Shown: positions 55,891-64,000 of the stretch, in pieces
How the letters are laid out: every line of letters begins with the position of its first letter
Numbering within the stretch: position 1 is the stretch's first letter
Assembly (NCBI RefSeq): GCF_013409505.1
Contig: NZ_JACCBN010000001.1
Coordinates: forward strand, 1,984,001-2,048,000
Direction: 5' to 3'
Length of the DNA stretch: 64,000 nt
DNA from: Actinomycetospora corticicola
GTDB taxonomy: Bacteria; Actinomycetota; Actinomycetes; Mycobacteriales; Pseudonocardiaceae
Position numbers and translations under genes: made by a program
The notes under the pieces: model-generated
Database searches by the model: none
The model's input: the letters and a program-made list of their open reading frames with translations, nothing else
What the model was told of the DNA's origin: nothing

Positions 55891-57362
55891 TGCGTGTCTC
55901 CCGCCCGGCCGTGTGCCAGCTCGGCTGCGCTCCATGTCGCGAGGAGTGCCTCGGCGACCTTCTCCAGCCCGGCCGACCGGCTGGCCTTCACGAGCACCAC
56001 GTCCCCGGGCTCCGGGTGCACGGCCTCGACCGCGCTCGCGGCGTCCGGCACCAGGTCCGAGGACAGGCCCGCGGCGCGGGCGGCCTCGTGCACCCCGCGC
56101 GCGGCCTCGCCCACGACGACGAGGCGGTGCAGGCCGGTGCTCGCGGCCAGGCGGCCCAGCTCGGCGTGCGCGGCGTCGGCGTCGTCGCCGAGCTCGGCCA
56201 TCGCGCCGAGCACGGCGATCCGACTGCCGCCCTCCCCCGCTCCCATGGCGGCCAGGGTGGCGAGCGCGGCCCGCATCGACTCCGGGTTCGCGTTGTAGGC
56301 GTCGTTGAGCACCCGGACCCCGTCCGGCCGCTCCCCCACCTCCATCCGCCAGCGGCTGCGCGGGACGGCCGCACCGAGCGCCGCGGCGATCGTCCCGACG
56401 TCGAGGCCGGTCGCCTCCAGCGCGATCGCGGCGGCCACGAGCGCGTTGTCGACCTGGTGGGCACCGCGCAGCCCGAGGGCGACGTCGGCCTCGCCGGCCG
56501 GCGTGACGAGCCGGAAGCGGGCCCGGCCCTCGGGGTCGATCGTCTCGTCGACCGCGCGGACGTCCGCCTCCGGCGCGCGCCCGGCGTGCACGACCCGGGC
56601 GGCGGTGCGGGCACGCATCGCGGCGACCACGGGGTCGTCGGCGCCCAGCACCGCGACCCCGCCGTCGGCCGCCGCGGGCAGCGCCTCGACCAGCTCGCCC
56701 TTGGCCTGCGCGATCGCCTCGCGGGAGCCGAACTCCCCGAGGTGCGCCGACCCGACGTTGAGCACCGCGCCGATCCGCGGCGGCGCGACCCGGCACAGGG
56801 CCGCGATGTGCCCGCGGCCGCGGGCGGACAGCTCGAGGACCAGGTGCTTCGTCGCGGTGTCGGCGCGCAGCACGGTCCAGGGGTGGCCGAGCTCGTTGTT
56901 GAAGCTCCCCGGCGGCGCCACGGTGGGCCCGTCGCGCTCGAGCAGCGCCGCGACCAGGTCCTTGGTCGAGGTCTTGCCCGACGACCCGGTGATCCCGACG
57001 ATGCCGAGCTGCGGCAGGGCGTCGGCGACGTGGCGCGCGAGGGTCTGCAGCGCGACCAGCACGGCGGCACCGGACGCGTCGTGGGCGGCGTCGGGGACGT
57101 GGGCGTCGGTGAGGGGCTCGACGAGCACCGCCGGGCCGTCGACCTCCCGGGCCGCCAGGATGCCGGCCGCCCCGGCGGCCACCGCCGTCGTCGCGAAGGC
57201 GTGGCCGTCGACGCGCTCACCCGGCAGGGCGACGAACAGCCCGCCGGGGGTGACCGCGCGGCTGTCGAACTCGACCGTGCCCGTGATGCGCTCGTCCCCG
57301 GTCGCACGGTGCAGCCGTCCGCCGACGAGGCGGGCGAGCTCCGCGAGGGTCAGCTCGATCAC
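55887..57362 (-). CDS. murF: UDP-N-acetylmuramoyl-tripeptide-D-alanyl-D-alanine ligase, MurF
   Basis: 491 aa. It adds D-Ala-D-Ala to the tripeptide precursor. The N-terminal binding domain is [14 protein letters not shown] and [31 protein letters not shown] loop [13 protein letters not shown] at 124-136, [46 protein letters not shown], and [19 protein letters not shown]. Several blocks are typical of actinobacterial MurF. The GTG overlaps the murE stop (GTGA). Normal length for the family. Confidence 0.96.
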   Translation of the reverse strand: MIELTLAELARLVGGRLHRATGDERITGTVEFDSRAVTPGGLFVALPGERVDGHAFATTAVAAGAAGILAAREVDGPAVLVEPLTDAHVPDAAHDASGAAVLVALQTLARHVADALPQLGIVGITGSSGKTSTKDLVAALLERDGPTVAPPGSFNNELGHPWTVLRADTATKHLVLELSARGRGHIAALCRVAPPRIGAVLNVGSAHLGEFGSREAIAQAKGELVEALPAAADGGVAVLGADDPVVAAMRARTAARVVHAGRAPEADVRAVDETIDPEGRARFRLVTPAGEADVALGLRGAHQVDNALVAAAIALEATGLDVGTIAAALGAAVPRSRWRMEVGERPDGVRVLNDAYNANPESMRAALATLAAMGAGEGGSRIAVLGAMAELGDDADAAHAELGRLAASTGLHRLVVVGEAARGVHEAARAAGLSSDLVPDAASAVEAVHPEPGDVVLVKASRSAGLEKVAEALLATWSAAELAHGRAGDTQ

Positions 57363-59020
57363 GCAGGTTCCTCTCCCAGGGCGGTCGTGAGTTCGTCGAC
57401 GTCGGAGAAGGGCAGCGTCCGCGCCCCGACCTTCTGGCCGAGCTCGTGGCCCTTGCCGGCGACGACGACGACGTCGCCGGGTCGCGCGGCGGCCACGGCC
57501 GCCCGGATCGCGGCGCGCCGGTCACCCTCCTCGGCCACGATCGCACGGGCGTCCGACGCCACCCGCGCCCCGTCCAGCATCGCGGCGCGGATGGCCGCCG
57601 GGTCCTCGGAGCGCGGGTTGTCGTCGGTGATCCAGACCAGGTCCGAGAGCTGCGCGGCGAGCGCGCCCATGACGGGCCGCTTCTCCCGGTCGCGGTCGCC
57701 GCCGCACCCGAGCACCGTCAGGACCCGGCCGTCCACCTGCGTCCGGAGGGTGCGCAGCAGCGCCTCCACGGCGGCCGGCTTGTGGGCGTAGTCCACGACG
57801 GCGAGGAACGGCTGGCCGGCCTCGACGCGCTGCATGCGCCCGGGGACGGTGACGGTCGCGAGCCCGGCGGCCAGGCGCTCCGGGTCGAGCCCGGTCGCGT
57901 GGCCGCACGCGAGCGCGACCAGGGCGTTCGCGACGTTGAAGGCGCCGGGGAGGCGCAGCGTCACCGGGAGGGCGAGCCCGTCGGGGCCGAGGGCACGGAA
58001 GGACTGCGAGCCGTCGGGGTGGGCCACGACGTCCGCGGCGGTCCAGTCGGCCGGCCCGGTCGTGCTCACCGTGGTCGCGGCGACGGAGTCGGCCAGCCGC
58101 CGGCCCCACGCGTCGTCGACGCAGACGACGTGCCGGTCGGCCCGCCCGTCGAACAGGCGCGCCTTCGCGGCGAAGTAGTCCTCCATCGTCGGGTGGAAGT
58201 CGAGGTGCTCGGCGGAGAGGTTGGTGAACGCGCCGACCGCGTACCGGGTGCCGGACACCCGGCCCTGCGCGAGGGCGTGGCTCGAGACCTCCATCGCCGC
58301 GTGGCTCACGCCCTGCTCGACCATGGCGGCCAGCAGCGCCTGCAGGTCGGGCGCCTCGGGCGTGGTGAACGCGCTGGGCACCCGGCGGCCGTGCATGCGG
58401 GTCTCGACGGTGCCGATCAGCCCGGTGGTGGTCCCGGCCGCGGCGAGCGCGGCCTCCAGCAGGTACACCGTGGTCGTCTTGCCGCTGGTGCCGGTGATCC
58501 CGAGCAGCGCCAGGTGCGCCGACGGGTCACCGTAGAGCCGCGAGCACGCCGGCCCGAGCGCCTCGCGCGGCTGCGGGTGCACCAGCGTCGGCACGGTCCC
58601 GACGGCGGGGCGGGTCGCCCCGGCGGGGTCGGTGAGCACCGCGACGGCGCCCCGGTCGAGGGCCTGGTCGGCGTAGTCGGCACCGTGGGCGCGCGCGCCG
58701 GGGAGGGCGGCGAACAGGTCCCCCGGCCTGACCTCGTGGGCACGGAGCGTCGCGCCCGTCGTCGGGACGTCGGCGCCGGACGAGCCGTCGGGGACCCGGA
58801 CCTCGGGGGACGTCCCGGTGGCCTCGGCGATACGCGCGGCGAGGGCGTCCAGGGCCGTCGGGAGCACCGTGGCGGGCCGGACGACGGCCTCCTGCGCGGT
58901 CGGATCCGCGTCGCCTCCCCCGGCGCTCGTCGACGTCCCCGCTCGGCCCTCGGGGGGCTCCACGGCGGTCCGGCTCGGAGCGGGCGGCACGGGCGGAAGG
59001 CTACTCACCGTCCCGATCAC
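57359..59020 (-). CDS. murE: UDP-MurNAc-L-Ala-D-Glu:meso-diaminopimelate ligase, MurE
   Basis: 553 aa from the GTG at 59020, with AGGAGG just upstream. A GTG at 59008 is also possible. It adds diaminopimelate as third residue. VRPGDLFAALPGARAHGADYADQAL, ATP loop GITGTSGKTTTVYLLEAAL, TTPEAPDLQALLAAMVEQGVSHAAMEVSSHAL, NLSAEHLDFHPTMEDYFAAKARLF, and the DNPR motif (WITDDNPRSEDPAAIR) that selects meso-DAP over lysine. The first 45 residues are a Pro/Ala/Thr-rich extension. The usual upstream neighbour ftsI is separated from it by a divergent TetR/GNAT pair. Confidence 0.95.
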   Translation of the reverse strand: MIGTVSSLPPVPPAPSRTAVEPPEGRAGTSTSAGGGDADPTAQEAVVRPATVLPTALDALAARIAEATGTSPEVRVPDGSSGADVPTTGATLRAHEVRPGDLFAALPGARAHGADYADQALDRGAVAVLTDPAGATRPAVGTVPTLVHPQPREALGPACSRLYGDPSAHLALLGITGTSGKTTTVYLLEAALAAAGTTTGLIGTVETRMHGRRVPSAFTTPEAPDLQALLAAMVEQGVSHAAMEVSSHALAQGRVSGTRYAVGAFTNLSAEHLDFHPTMEDYFAAKARLFDGRADRHVVCVDDAWGRRLADSVAATTVSTTGPADWTAADVVAHPDGSQSFRALGPDGLALPVTLRLPGAFNVANALVALACGHATGLDPERLAAGLATVTVPGRMQRVEAGQPFLAVVDYAHKPAAVEALLRTLRTQVDGRVLTVLGCGGDRDREKRPVMGALAAQLSDLVWITDDNPRSEDPAAIRAAMLDGARVASDARAIVAEEGDRRAAIRAAVAAARPGDVVVVAGKGHELGQKVGARTLPFSDVDELTTALGEEPA

Positions 59021-59096
59021 GCCCTCCTGCGCCCTCCCGCCGCGCACCCCCGCCCGAGGGGAACCCGCACGCGGTCCGGGCGGACGGATGCTCCCC

Positions 59097-59705
59097 TCAC
59101 GGGGCGGTGCGGGACCCGTCGTCGAGCATCCGCAGGTGGGCCGCCACGGCCGCCCCGGCCCGGTCCGCGTCGCCGGTCGCGAGCAGGTCGAGCAGGGCCC
59201 CGCGCAGCACCGCGAGCAGCAGGGCGCGCTCGGCCGTGCCCTCCGGGGTGGACACGCGCCCCGAGGGCTGGTGGGCGGCGAGCAGGAGGTCCCAGTCGGT
59301 GACGGTGTCGCGGGCGAAGCCGGCCCAGGGGCTCGCGTCGTCACCCGGCTCCTGCCCCAGCGACCGGCTGTACGCCTCGAGCCACAGGCGCAGCAGCGCG
59401 CGGTGTTCCGCGGCGGCGAGCCACTCCCACAGCACCCGACCCACGCGCGCGAGCCCGGCGTCGTCGGGAAGGGCGTCCAGGACCCGGAGCTGGTCGGCCC
59501 GCGACCGCCCGAGCAGGGCCCGGACCAGGCCGTCCTTGCTGCCGAAGAGGTAGAGCAGGACCCGCGGGCTCGAGCCGACCGCCTCGGCGAGCGGGCGCAG
59601 CGACATGCCCGCCCAGCCGTGCTCGAGGACCCAGCCGTAGGTCGCGTCGAGCAGCTCCCGCCGTCGGGCCGACCCGGTCTCGTCGGTGGTCTCGGTCGCC
59701 GTCAC
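59097..59705 (-). CDS. TetR-family transcriptional regulator
   Basis: 202 aa. N-terminal helix-turn-helix ARRRELLDATYGWVLEHGWAGMSLRPLAEAVGSSPRVLLYLFGSKDGLVRALL is a TetR DNA-binding domain. The ligand domain is all helical and not specific. Divergent from a GNAT gene with a perfect palindrome between them, so it likely represses both. It sits inside the division cluster between murE and ftsI, where no regulator is normally present. GTG start. Confidence 0.9.
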   Translation of the reverse strand: MTATETTDETGSARRRELLDATYGWVLEHGWAGMSLRPLAEAVGSSPRVLLYLFGSKDGLVRALLGRSRADQLRVLDALPDDAGLARVGRVLWEWLAAAEHRALLRLWLEAYSRSLGQEPGDDASPWAGFARDTVTDWDLLLAAHQPSGRVSTPEGTAERALLLAVLRGALLDLLATGDADRAGAAVAAHLRMLDDGSRTAP

Positions 59706-59722
59706 GGACGTCAGTGTGCTTC

Positions 59723-59742
59723 ACTGAAACACTTGTTTCAGT
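59723..59742. promoter_or_regulatory. TetR operator palindrome
   Basis: ACTGAAACACTTGTTTCAGT, a 20-base inverted repeat with perfect 8-base arms, lies 17 bases from the TetR start and 12 bases from the GNAT start. AT-rich against the surrounding sequence. The position and symmetry are typical of TetR operators. Confidence 0.75.
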
Positions 59743-59754
59743 CAGGAGGGTGTC

Positions 59755-60228
59755 ATGGGTGAGGTCACGGTCCGGGCAGCCGACCGCCCCGGCGACCTGG
59801 GCTGGGTGGTGATGGAGCACGGCGAGCTCTACGCCGCGGAGTACGGCTGGGACGTGGAGCGGGTGACGGCGGGGATCGTGGCGGGCTACACGCCCGGCCC
59901 CGACGCCGCCTGGATCGCCGAGTTCGACGACCGCCGGATCGGCTGCGTGTTCTGCGTGCGCGAGGACGCGACGACCGCCCGGCTGCGCCTGCTGCTGCTC
60001 GACCCCGCCGCCCGGGGACTCGGCCTGGGCCGTGCCCTCGTGCGCCGGTGCGTGCAGCACGCCCGCGACGCGGGGTTCGCGCGCCTCGTGCTGTGGACGA
60101 ACGCGCCGCTGGCCGCCGCGCGGGGCATCTACCTCGCCGAGGGCTTCGTGCTCACGGCCGAGGAGCGGCACGACGAGTTCGGCGTGCCGCTCCTCGGCCA
60201 GGACTACGCGCTGGACCTCACGGCGTGA
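59755..60228 (+). CDS. GNAT-family N-acetyltransferase
   Basis: 157 aa. GNAT fold with the acetyl-CoA loop LLLLDPAARGLGLGRALVRRCVQHARDAGFARLVLWTNAPLAAARGIYLAEGFVL, where ARGLGLG is the R/Q-x-x-G-x-G/A motif. A good ribosome site (AGGAGG) precedes the ATG. The start of the protein (ADRPGDLGWVVMEHGELYAAEYGWD) is like the acetyltransferase domain found in MarR-GNAT fusions. Its 3' end overlaps the convergent ftsI gene by 11 bases. Substrate unknown. Confidence 0.88.
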   Translation: MGEVTVRAADRPGDLGWVVMEHGELYAAEYGWDVERVTAGIVAGYTPGPDAAWIAEFDDRRIGCVFCVREDATTARLRLLLLDPAARGLGLGRALVRRCVQHARDAGFARLVLWTNAPLAAARGIYLAEGFVLTAEERHDEFGVPLLGQDYALDLTA

Positions 60229-62128
60229 GCTGCAGCGGGACCTGGCGCGGCGGCGCGGTGGACACCGGCACGTTCCCGTGGGCGGCGAGGTAGGAGCCGA
60301 TGTCGTGGAACAGCGGCGCCGCCGAGTCGCCCCCGGGCGGGGCGTCGAGCATCAGCGCGACGACGTAGCGCGGGTGCTCGGCCGGGAACATGCCCGCGAA
60401 GGTGATCCAGTAGATCGACTTCGCGTAGCAGCCGCAGCCGGGGTCGACCTGCTGCGCGGTACCGGTCTTGCCCGCGACCGGGTAGCCGTCCATCGCCGCC
60501 TTCGCCCCGGTGCCCTCGTTGGGGCTCTTCCCGGACTGGATGACCGACTGCAGCATCTGGCGCATCGTCTGCGCGGTCTGCGGCGACATCGCGCGCACCG
60601 GCTCCGGGGCCGGCGCCGGGGTCCGCACGCCGTCGGGCGCGACGGTCGCGGAGATCACCCGCGGCGGGATGCGCACCCCGTCGTTGGCGATGGCCTGGTA
60701 CATGCTCGCCATCTGCAGGGTGGTCATCGACAGGCCCTGTCCGATCGGCAGGTTGCCGAACGTCGAGCCCGACCAGTCGGCGCGGGCCGGAACGGACCCA
60801 CCACTTTCGCCGGGCAGCTCGACGCCGGTCTTCGACCCGATCCCGAGCTTGCCGAGCATGTCGGCGAACCGGTCCGGGCCGACCTTCTGCGCGGTCAGCA
60901 GCGTCCCGACGTTCGAGGACTTCCCGAGGATGCCGTTCATCGTCATCGGCACCGGACCGTGGACCCAGGCGTCGTTGATCGTCCGGTCGGCGACCTTGAT
61001 GTTGCCCGGCACCGTGAGGACGTCCTCCGGGCGGATGAGGCCCGCCTCGAGCGCCGCCGAGAAGGTCACCGCCTTGTTGACCGACCCGGGCTCGAACGGC
61101 GTCGTGACGGCCGGGTCCCCGCCCACCGGCGCCCCGCCCGCCCCGGCGTTGGCCAGCGAGAGGATCTGCCCGGTCTGCGAGTCCAGCACCACCGCGCTGC
61201 CGTCCTTCGCCCCGGTGCGCGCCACGTAGGCCGAGAGCTTCTGCTGCACCGTGTACTGCAGGTCGGCGTCGAGGGTCAGGACGATGTCGGTGCCGGCCTG
61301 CGCCGGCTGCTCGGCCCGCGTGGAACCCGGGATCACGGCGTCGCTGCCCTCGGCGGTGTCGACGACCCGGAACCCGTCCTGGCCGGCGAGCACCTTGTCC
61401 TCGGCGCTCTCCAGCCCGACGTTGCCGTTGATGCGGCCCTTGTCCATCGACCAGGACGCGCTGCCCACGACCGATCCGCCGACGTCCCCGGCCGGGTACT
61501 GCCGCGACTCGCGGTCCTCCTGGGCGATCTCCGGGAACTGCTCCCGAATCGTGCGCGCCGCGGTGGGGTCGACGAGCGGGGCCAGCACCACGTAGCTGCG
61601 GTCGCTCATCAGCGCGGCGAAGAACGGCTGGGGGTCGGTGTGCAGGATCGCGCCCATCCCCTGGGCGATCGTCGCCTTGCGCTGCTCGGGCGTGGGGGCG
61701 CCCGGCGTGTTGCGGATCTCCGGCGTCGACCAGTCCGCGGCGATCCGGCGCGGGTTCGCGACCAGCGCCTTCGCCTCCACGGAGAACGCCAGCGGGGTGC
61801 CGTCCCGATCGAGGATGGCGCCGCGCTCGGCGGGCACGACCAGGCGCGTCATCCGCTGCTTCGCCGCGTCCGCGGCGAGGTCGCCCGCACTGATGGCCTG
61901 GACCTCGACGAGCTTGCCCGCTGCGATCACGAGCAGCACCACGAGCAGCAGGCGCCCGATCCGCAGACGGCGACGCGGGTCCGGGGGCCGGGGCGTGCGG
62001 GGGCGACGGGGCGGTCCGCTGCGGGGCGGCGGGCCCGGCCGTCGGGGCGGGAGCGGACGGTCGTCGCGACCGCGCGCGCCGGGGACGCGGGACGGGGGCC
62101 GCGTCAGGGTCGCGGGCGGGCGGGCCAT
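60218..62128 (-). CDS. ftsI: Septal penicillin-binding protein FtsI (PBP2b/PBP3 class)
   Basis: 636 aa. Class B transpeptidase that crosslinks septal peptidoglycan with FtsW. A basic Pro/Arg-rich cytoplasmic N-terminus (1-55), one membrane helix (IGRLLLVVLLVIAAGKLVEV), a dimerisation domain, then the transpeptidase motifs SVNK (349-352), SSN (404-406) and KTGT (554-557). VPAERGAILDRDGTPLAFS is the usual linker. The ATG shares a base with the ftsL-like stop. It is separated from murE by two inserted genes, and its 3' end overlaps the convergent GNAT gene. Confidence 0.96.
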   Translation of the reverse strand: MARPPATLTRPPSRVPGARGRDDRPLPPRRPGPPPRSGPPRRPRTPRPPDPRRRLRIGRLLLVVLLVIAAGKLVEVQAISAGDLAADAAKQRMTRLVVPAERGAILDRDGTPLAFSVEAKALVANPRRIAADWSTPEIRNTPGAPTPEQRKATIAQGMGAILHTDPQPFFAALMSDRSYVVLAPLVDPTAARTIREQFPEIAQEDRESRQYPAGDVGGSVVGSASWSMDKGRINGNVGLESAEDKVLAGQDGFRVVDTAEGSDAVIPGSTRAEQPAQAGTDIVLTLDADLQYTVQQKLSAYVARTGAKDGSAVVLDSQTGQILSLANAGAGGAPVGGDPAVTTPFEPGSVNKAVTFSAALEAGLIRPEDVLTVPGNIKVADRTINDAWVHGPVPMTMNGILGKSSNVGTLLTAQKVGPDRFADMLGKLGIGSKTGVELPGESGGSVPARADWSGSTFGNLPIGQGLSMTTLQMASMYQAIANDGVRIPPRVISATVAPDGVRTPAPAPEPVRAMSPQTAQTMRQMLQSVIQSGKSPNEGTGAKAAMDGYPVAGKTGTAQQVDPGCGCYAKSIYWITFAGMFPAEHPRYVVALMLDAPPGGDSAAPLFHDIGSYLAAHGNVPVSTAPPRQVPLQLTP

Positions 62129-62862
62129 CAGCGGCCGCCGGCGCCGGCCGGGGCGGGCGCGGGGGCGCCGCCGGACGAGGACTGGACACCGGTCGCCGGG
62201 TCGGCGCCGAGGGCCTCGGGGTCACCGGCCTGGGTGCGGGCGTCCTGCGGCGTGGCGGCTGCCTGGGTCGCGGGTGCAGCCGGGTTCGCGGCCGGCGGGG
62301 CGGCGGGCGCCGGGTTCGCGACGGCGGGCGGGGCCGGCGGCGGGGCCGCGGCGCGCGCCTTCTGCGGGGTGCCGACGACCTGGCTGGTGCCGTCGGGGTG
62401 CACGAGGATCACGGCCGGGATGCCGGCGGGCACCATGCCGATCCGCTCGGCCGATGCCGCGAGCGCCGGGGCCGCCTGCATGGCCGCGACGTCCCGGTGG
62501 AGGCGCTCGACCTCCTCGGAGCGGTCACGCGTGGCCTGGCGGGCGTCGTCGAGGCGGTAGGAGTCGGCCGCGGCGGCGGTCGAGAGCCACAGCGTCGCGA
62601 CCAGACCCGACGTCAGGAGCACCATGATCAGCAGCACGAACGGCGCCGTGCCACCCGCGCTCTCCGCCGGGGCGGCGGCGCTCGTGGTCCGCGGACGTCG
62701 CGTCCCCGCGGCCGGCGCACGTCGCGAGGTGGCGCGCGCCCGCGCGCCGGCCTTCGTGGTGCCCGTCGTCGGGTCCGCGGGCGTCGGCGCGGTCCGTGTC
62801 GTGCTCCGCGCGCCGTCGGTGCGGGCCGTCGTCGCGCGCTGGGTCAGGGTTCCCGAGCTCAT
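62128..62862 (-). CDS. FtsL/septum-formation initiator-like protein
   Basis: 244 aa. A long basic, Thr/Ala/Arg-rich cytoplasmic N-terminus (1-70), one membrane helix ([21 protein letters not shown]), a short coiled coil ([28 protein letters not shown]) and a Pro/Ala-rich extracytoplasmic tail (165-244). Topology and position between rsmH and ftsI are those of FtsL, the FtsQ/FtsB partner, though FtsL sequences diverge widely. The PA-rich tail is longer than usual. Overlaps rsmH by four bases (ATGA). Confidence 0.82.
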   Translation of the reverse strand: MSSGTLTQRATTARTDGARSTTRTAPTPADPTTGTTKAGARARATSRRAPAAGTRRPRTTSAAAPAESAGGTAPFVLLIMVLLTSGLVATLWLSTAAAADSYRLDDARQATRDRSEEVERLHRDVAAMQAAPALAASAERIGMVPAGIPAVILVHPDGTSQVVGTPQKARAAAPPPAPPAVANPAPAAPPAANPAAPATQAAATPQDARTQAGDPEALGADPATGVQSSSGGAPAPAPAGAGGR

Positions 62863-63866
62863 GCCGCCTCCCGGACACGTTCCGCCGCTCGCAGTCGCAC
62901 CGAGGCCGCCCGCGGATTGGCGGCGATCTCGGCCTCGTCGGCCTTCTCCGCGCCACGGGTGAGCAGCGCGAGTTCGGGGTGGTCCTCCGGGCGCAGCACC
63001 GGCATGTCCGGCGGCGCGGTGACCTGGGACCGCTGGGTGAGGACCCGCTTGACGATGCGGTCCTCCAGCGACTGGTAGCTCATGACGACGAGCCGCCCGT
63101 GCAGCGCGAGGGCGTCCACTGCGGCGGGGATCGCCCCGGCGATGGCGTCGAGCTCGCCGTTGACCTCGATGCGCAGCGCCTGGAAGGTGCGCTTCGCCGG
63201 GTGGCCCCCGGTGCGCCGGCTCGCCGCCGGCATGGCCTGCTCGAGGAGGGCGACGAGCTCCGCGCTGGTCCGCAGCGGAGCCCGTCGCCGGGCACGGACG
63301 ACGGCCTCGACGATGCGTCGGGCCGCACGTTCCTCCCCGTAGTCACGGAGCACCCGCACGAGCTCGCCGGGTGCGTAGGAGTTGAGGACGTCCGCGGCGC
63401 TCGGACCCGTGGTGGGGTCCATGCGCATGTCGAGCGGCGCCTCGCGGGAGTAGGAGAAGCCCCGCTGGTCCTCGTCGAGCTGCAGCGAGGACACCCCGAG
63501 GTCGAACAGCACGCCCTGCACCGGTCCGAGACCGAGCCGGTCGAGGACGTCCGCGATCTCGTCGAACACGGCGTGCACGAGGTGGATGCGTCCGGCGTGC
63601 GGGGCGAGCCGCTCCCCCGCGAGCCGCAGGGCCTCGGGGTCGCGGTCGAGGCCGACGAGGGTCAGACCGGGGTGGCGGGTGAGCAGGGCCTCGGCGTGCC
63701 CGCCGAGTCCGAGCGTGCCGTCGACGACCACCGCGTCGGGCCCGTCGAGGGCAGGGGCGAGGAGTTCGAGGCAGCGTTCGAGCAGCACCGGGACATGGCG
63801 CTCACCCGTGGTGCGCATGTGGGTGAATTGCGAGGCGTCGTCGTGCGAGGGACCGGTCGGGTCCAT
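62859..63866 (-). CDS. rsmH: 16S rRNA (cytosine1402-N4)-methyltransferase RsmH (MraW)
   Basis: 335 aa. SAM-dependent methylation of C1402 in 16S r[35 protein letters not shown] (motif I), [51 protein letters not shown], and [30 protein letters not shown] lies seven bases before the ATG at 63866. First visible gene of the division cluster. mraZ, expected further upstream, is outside the window. Confidence 0.96.
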   Translation of the reverse strand: MDPTGPSHDDASQFTHMRTTGERHVPVLLERCLELLAPALDGPDAVVVDGTLGLGGHAEALLTRHPGLTLVGLDRDPEALRLAGERLAPHAGRIHLVHAVFDEIADVLDRLGLGPVQGVLFDLGVSSLQLDEDQRGFSYSREAPLDMRMDPTTGPSAADVLNSYAPGELVRVLRDYGEERAARRIVEAVVRARRRAPLRTSAELVALLEQAMPAASRRTGGHPAKRTFQALRIEVNGELDAIAGAIPAAVDALALHGRLVVMSYQSLEDRIVKRVLTQRSQVTAPPDMPVLRPEDHPELALLTRGAEKADEAEIAANPRAASVRLRAAERVREAA

Positions 63867-63896
63867 AATCCGCCTCCACCGTGTCCACTCGGGCGC

Positions 63897-63960
63897 TCGT
63901 CTGCTGCGTGCGGACCGGCGGGGACGTCGGCCTGCTGCGTGCGGTCCGGCGGGAACGCCG
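63897..63960. repeat. Imperfect direct repeat upstream of rsmH
   Basis: Two copies of a unit containing CTGCTGCGTGCGG and CCGGCGGG lie head to tail at about 63901-63931 and 63932-63962, differing at a few bases. It sits in the presumed promoter or mraZ-rsmH spacer. No MraZ-type TGGGN box was identified with confidence. Confidence 0.45.
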
Positions 63961-64000
63961 GCTCGCGCCCGGTGGGGCGACGGATGCCGTCACGTCCCGG

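Noticed and set aside
63802..63993. 63-residue open frame overlapping the rsmH start, as a possible mraZ fragment
   Set aside because: No MraZ motif is present, it is Arg/Ser/Thr-rich, and it overlaps rsmH and a direct repeat.

Overview
The window is very GC-rich, densely packed chromosomal DNA from an actinobacterium. The gene content (nadA-nadB-nadC beside a Nudix-type regulator, bioB followed by the small protein BsaP, a dcw cluster with sepF and wag31 downstream of ftsZ, and an SulP-carbonic anhydrase fusion) points to Pseudonocardiaceae, perhaps Pseudonocardia or Actinomycetospora. That placement is inferred from gene order and composition, without a database search. Almost all genes lie on the minus strand. 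Neighbours often overlap by four bases (GTGA or ATGA), so translational coupling is common. I see no tRNA, rRNA, CRISPR array, phage or complete insertion sequence.

Region 1 (1-9.4 kb) holds cofactor biosynthesis. A partial FAD oxidoreductase follows a VapBC-like toxin-antitoxin pair whose promoter abuts a truncated NUDIX gene at the end of the nadABC operon. A divergent NrtR-type regulator faces nadA across a 23-bp palindrome. Then come a LON-domain protein and bioD-bioB-bsaP-DUF2567. Region 2 (9.4-19 kb) has an SPFH/ribbon-helix-helix operon, a palindrome-rich spacer, bioF with a zinc-ribbon protein and lysA, a SulP-carbonic anhydrase fusion, and bioA divergent from a PaaX-like regulator. 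Region 3 (19-25.7 kb) looks catabolic: VOC protein, aldehyde dehydrogenase, amidohydrolase, class II aldolase, two tandem luciferase-like monooxygenases and a crotonase.

Region 4 (25.9-38 kb) carries dnaE, dapA, mdh, ndh, an unknown membrane protein, rluD, lspA, a cation/proton antiporter and a methyltransferase. Region 5 (38-64 kb) is the cell envelope and division cluster. Read in the direction of transcription (from high to low coordinates) it is rsmH, ftsL-like, ftsI, [GNAT/TetR pair], murE, murF, mraY, murD, ftsW, murG, murC, ftsQ, [two secreted proteins], ftsZ, pgeF, yggS, sepF, wag31, and a Pro/Gln-rich membrane protein. The bracketed genes are unusual insertions in an otherwise conserved cluster, and yggT is missing between sepF and wag31.

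Regulatory layout: many minus-strand operons are short and tightly coupled. At least seven genes show a TANNNT box six to eight bases before the start codon, the pattern expected of leaderless mRNAs. Several families of short palindromic repeats recur. Some act as likely terminators, and two families also occur in frame inside coding sequences (murC, lspA, bsaP, crotonase, lysA).
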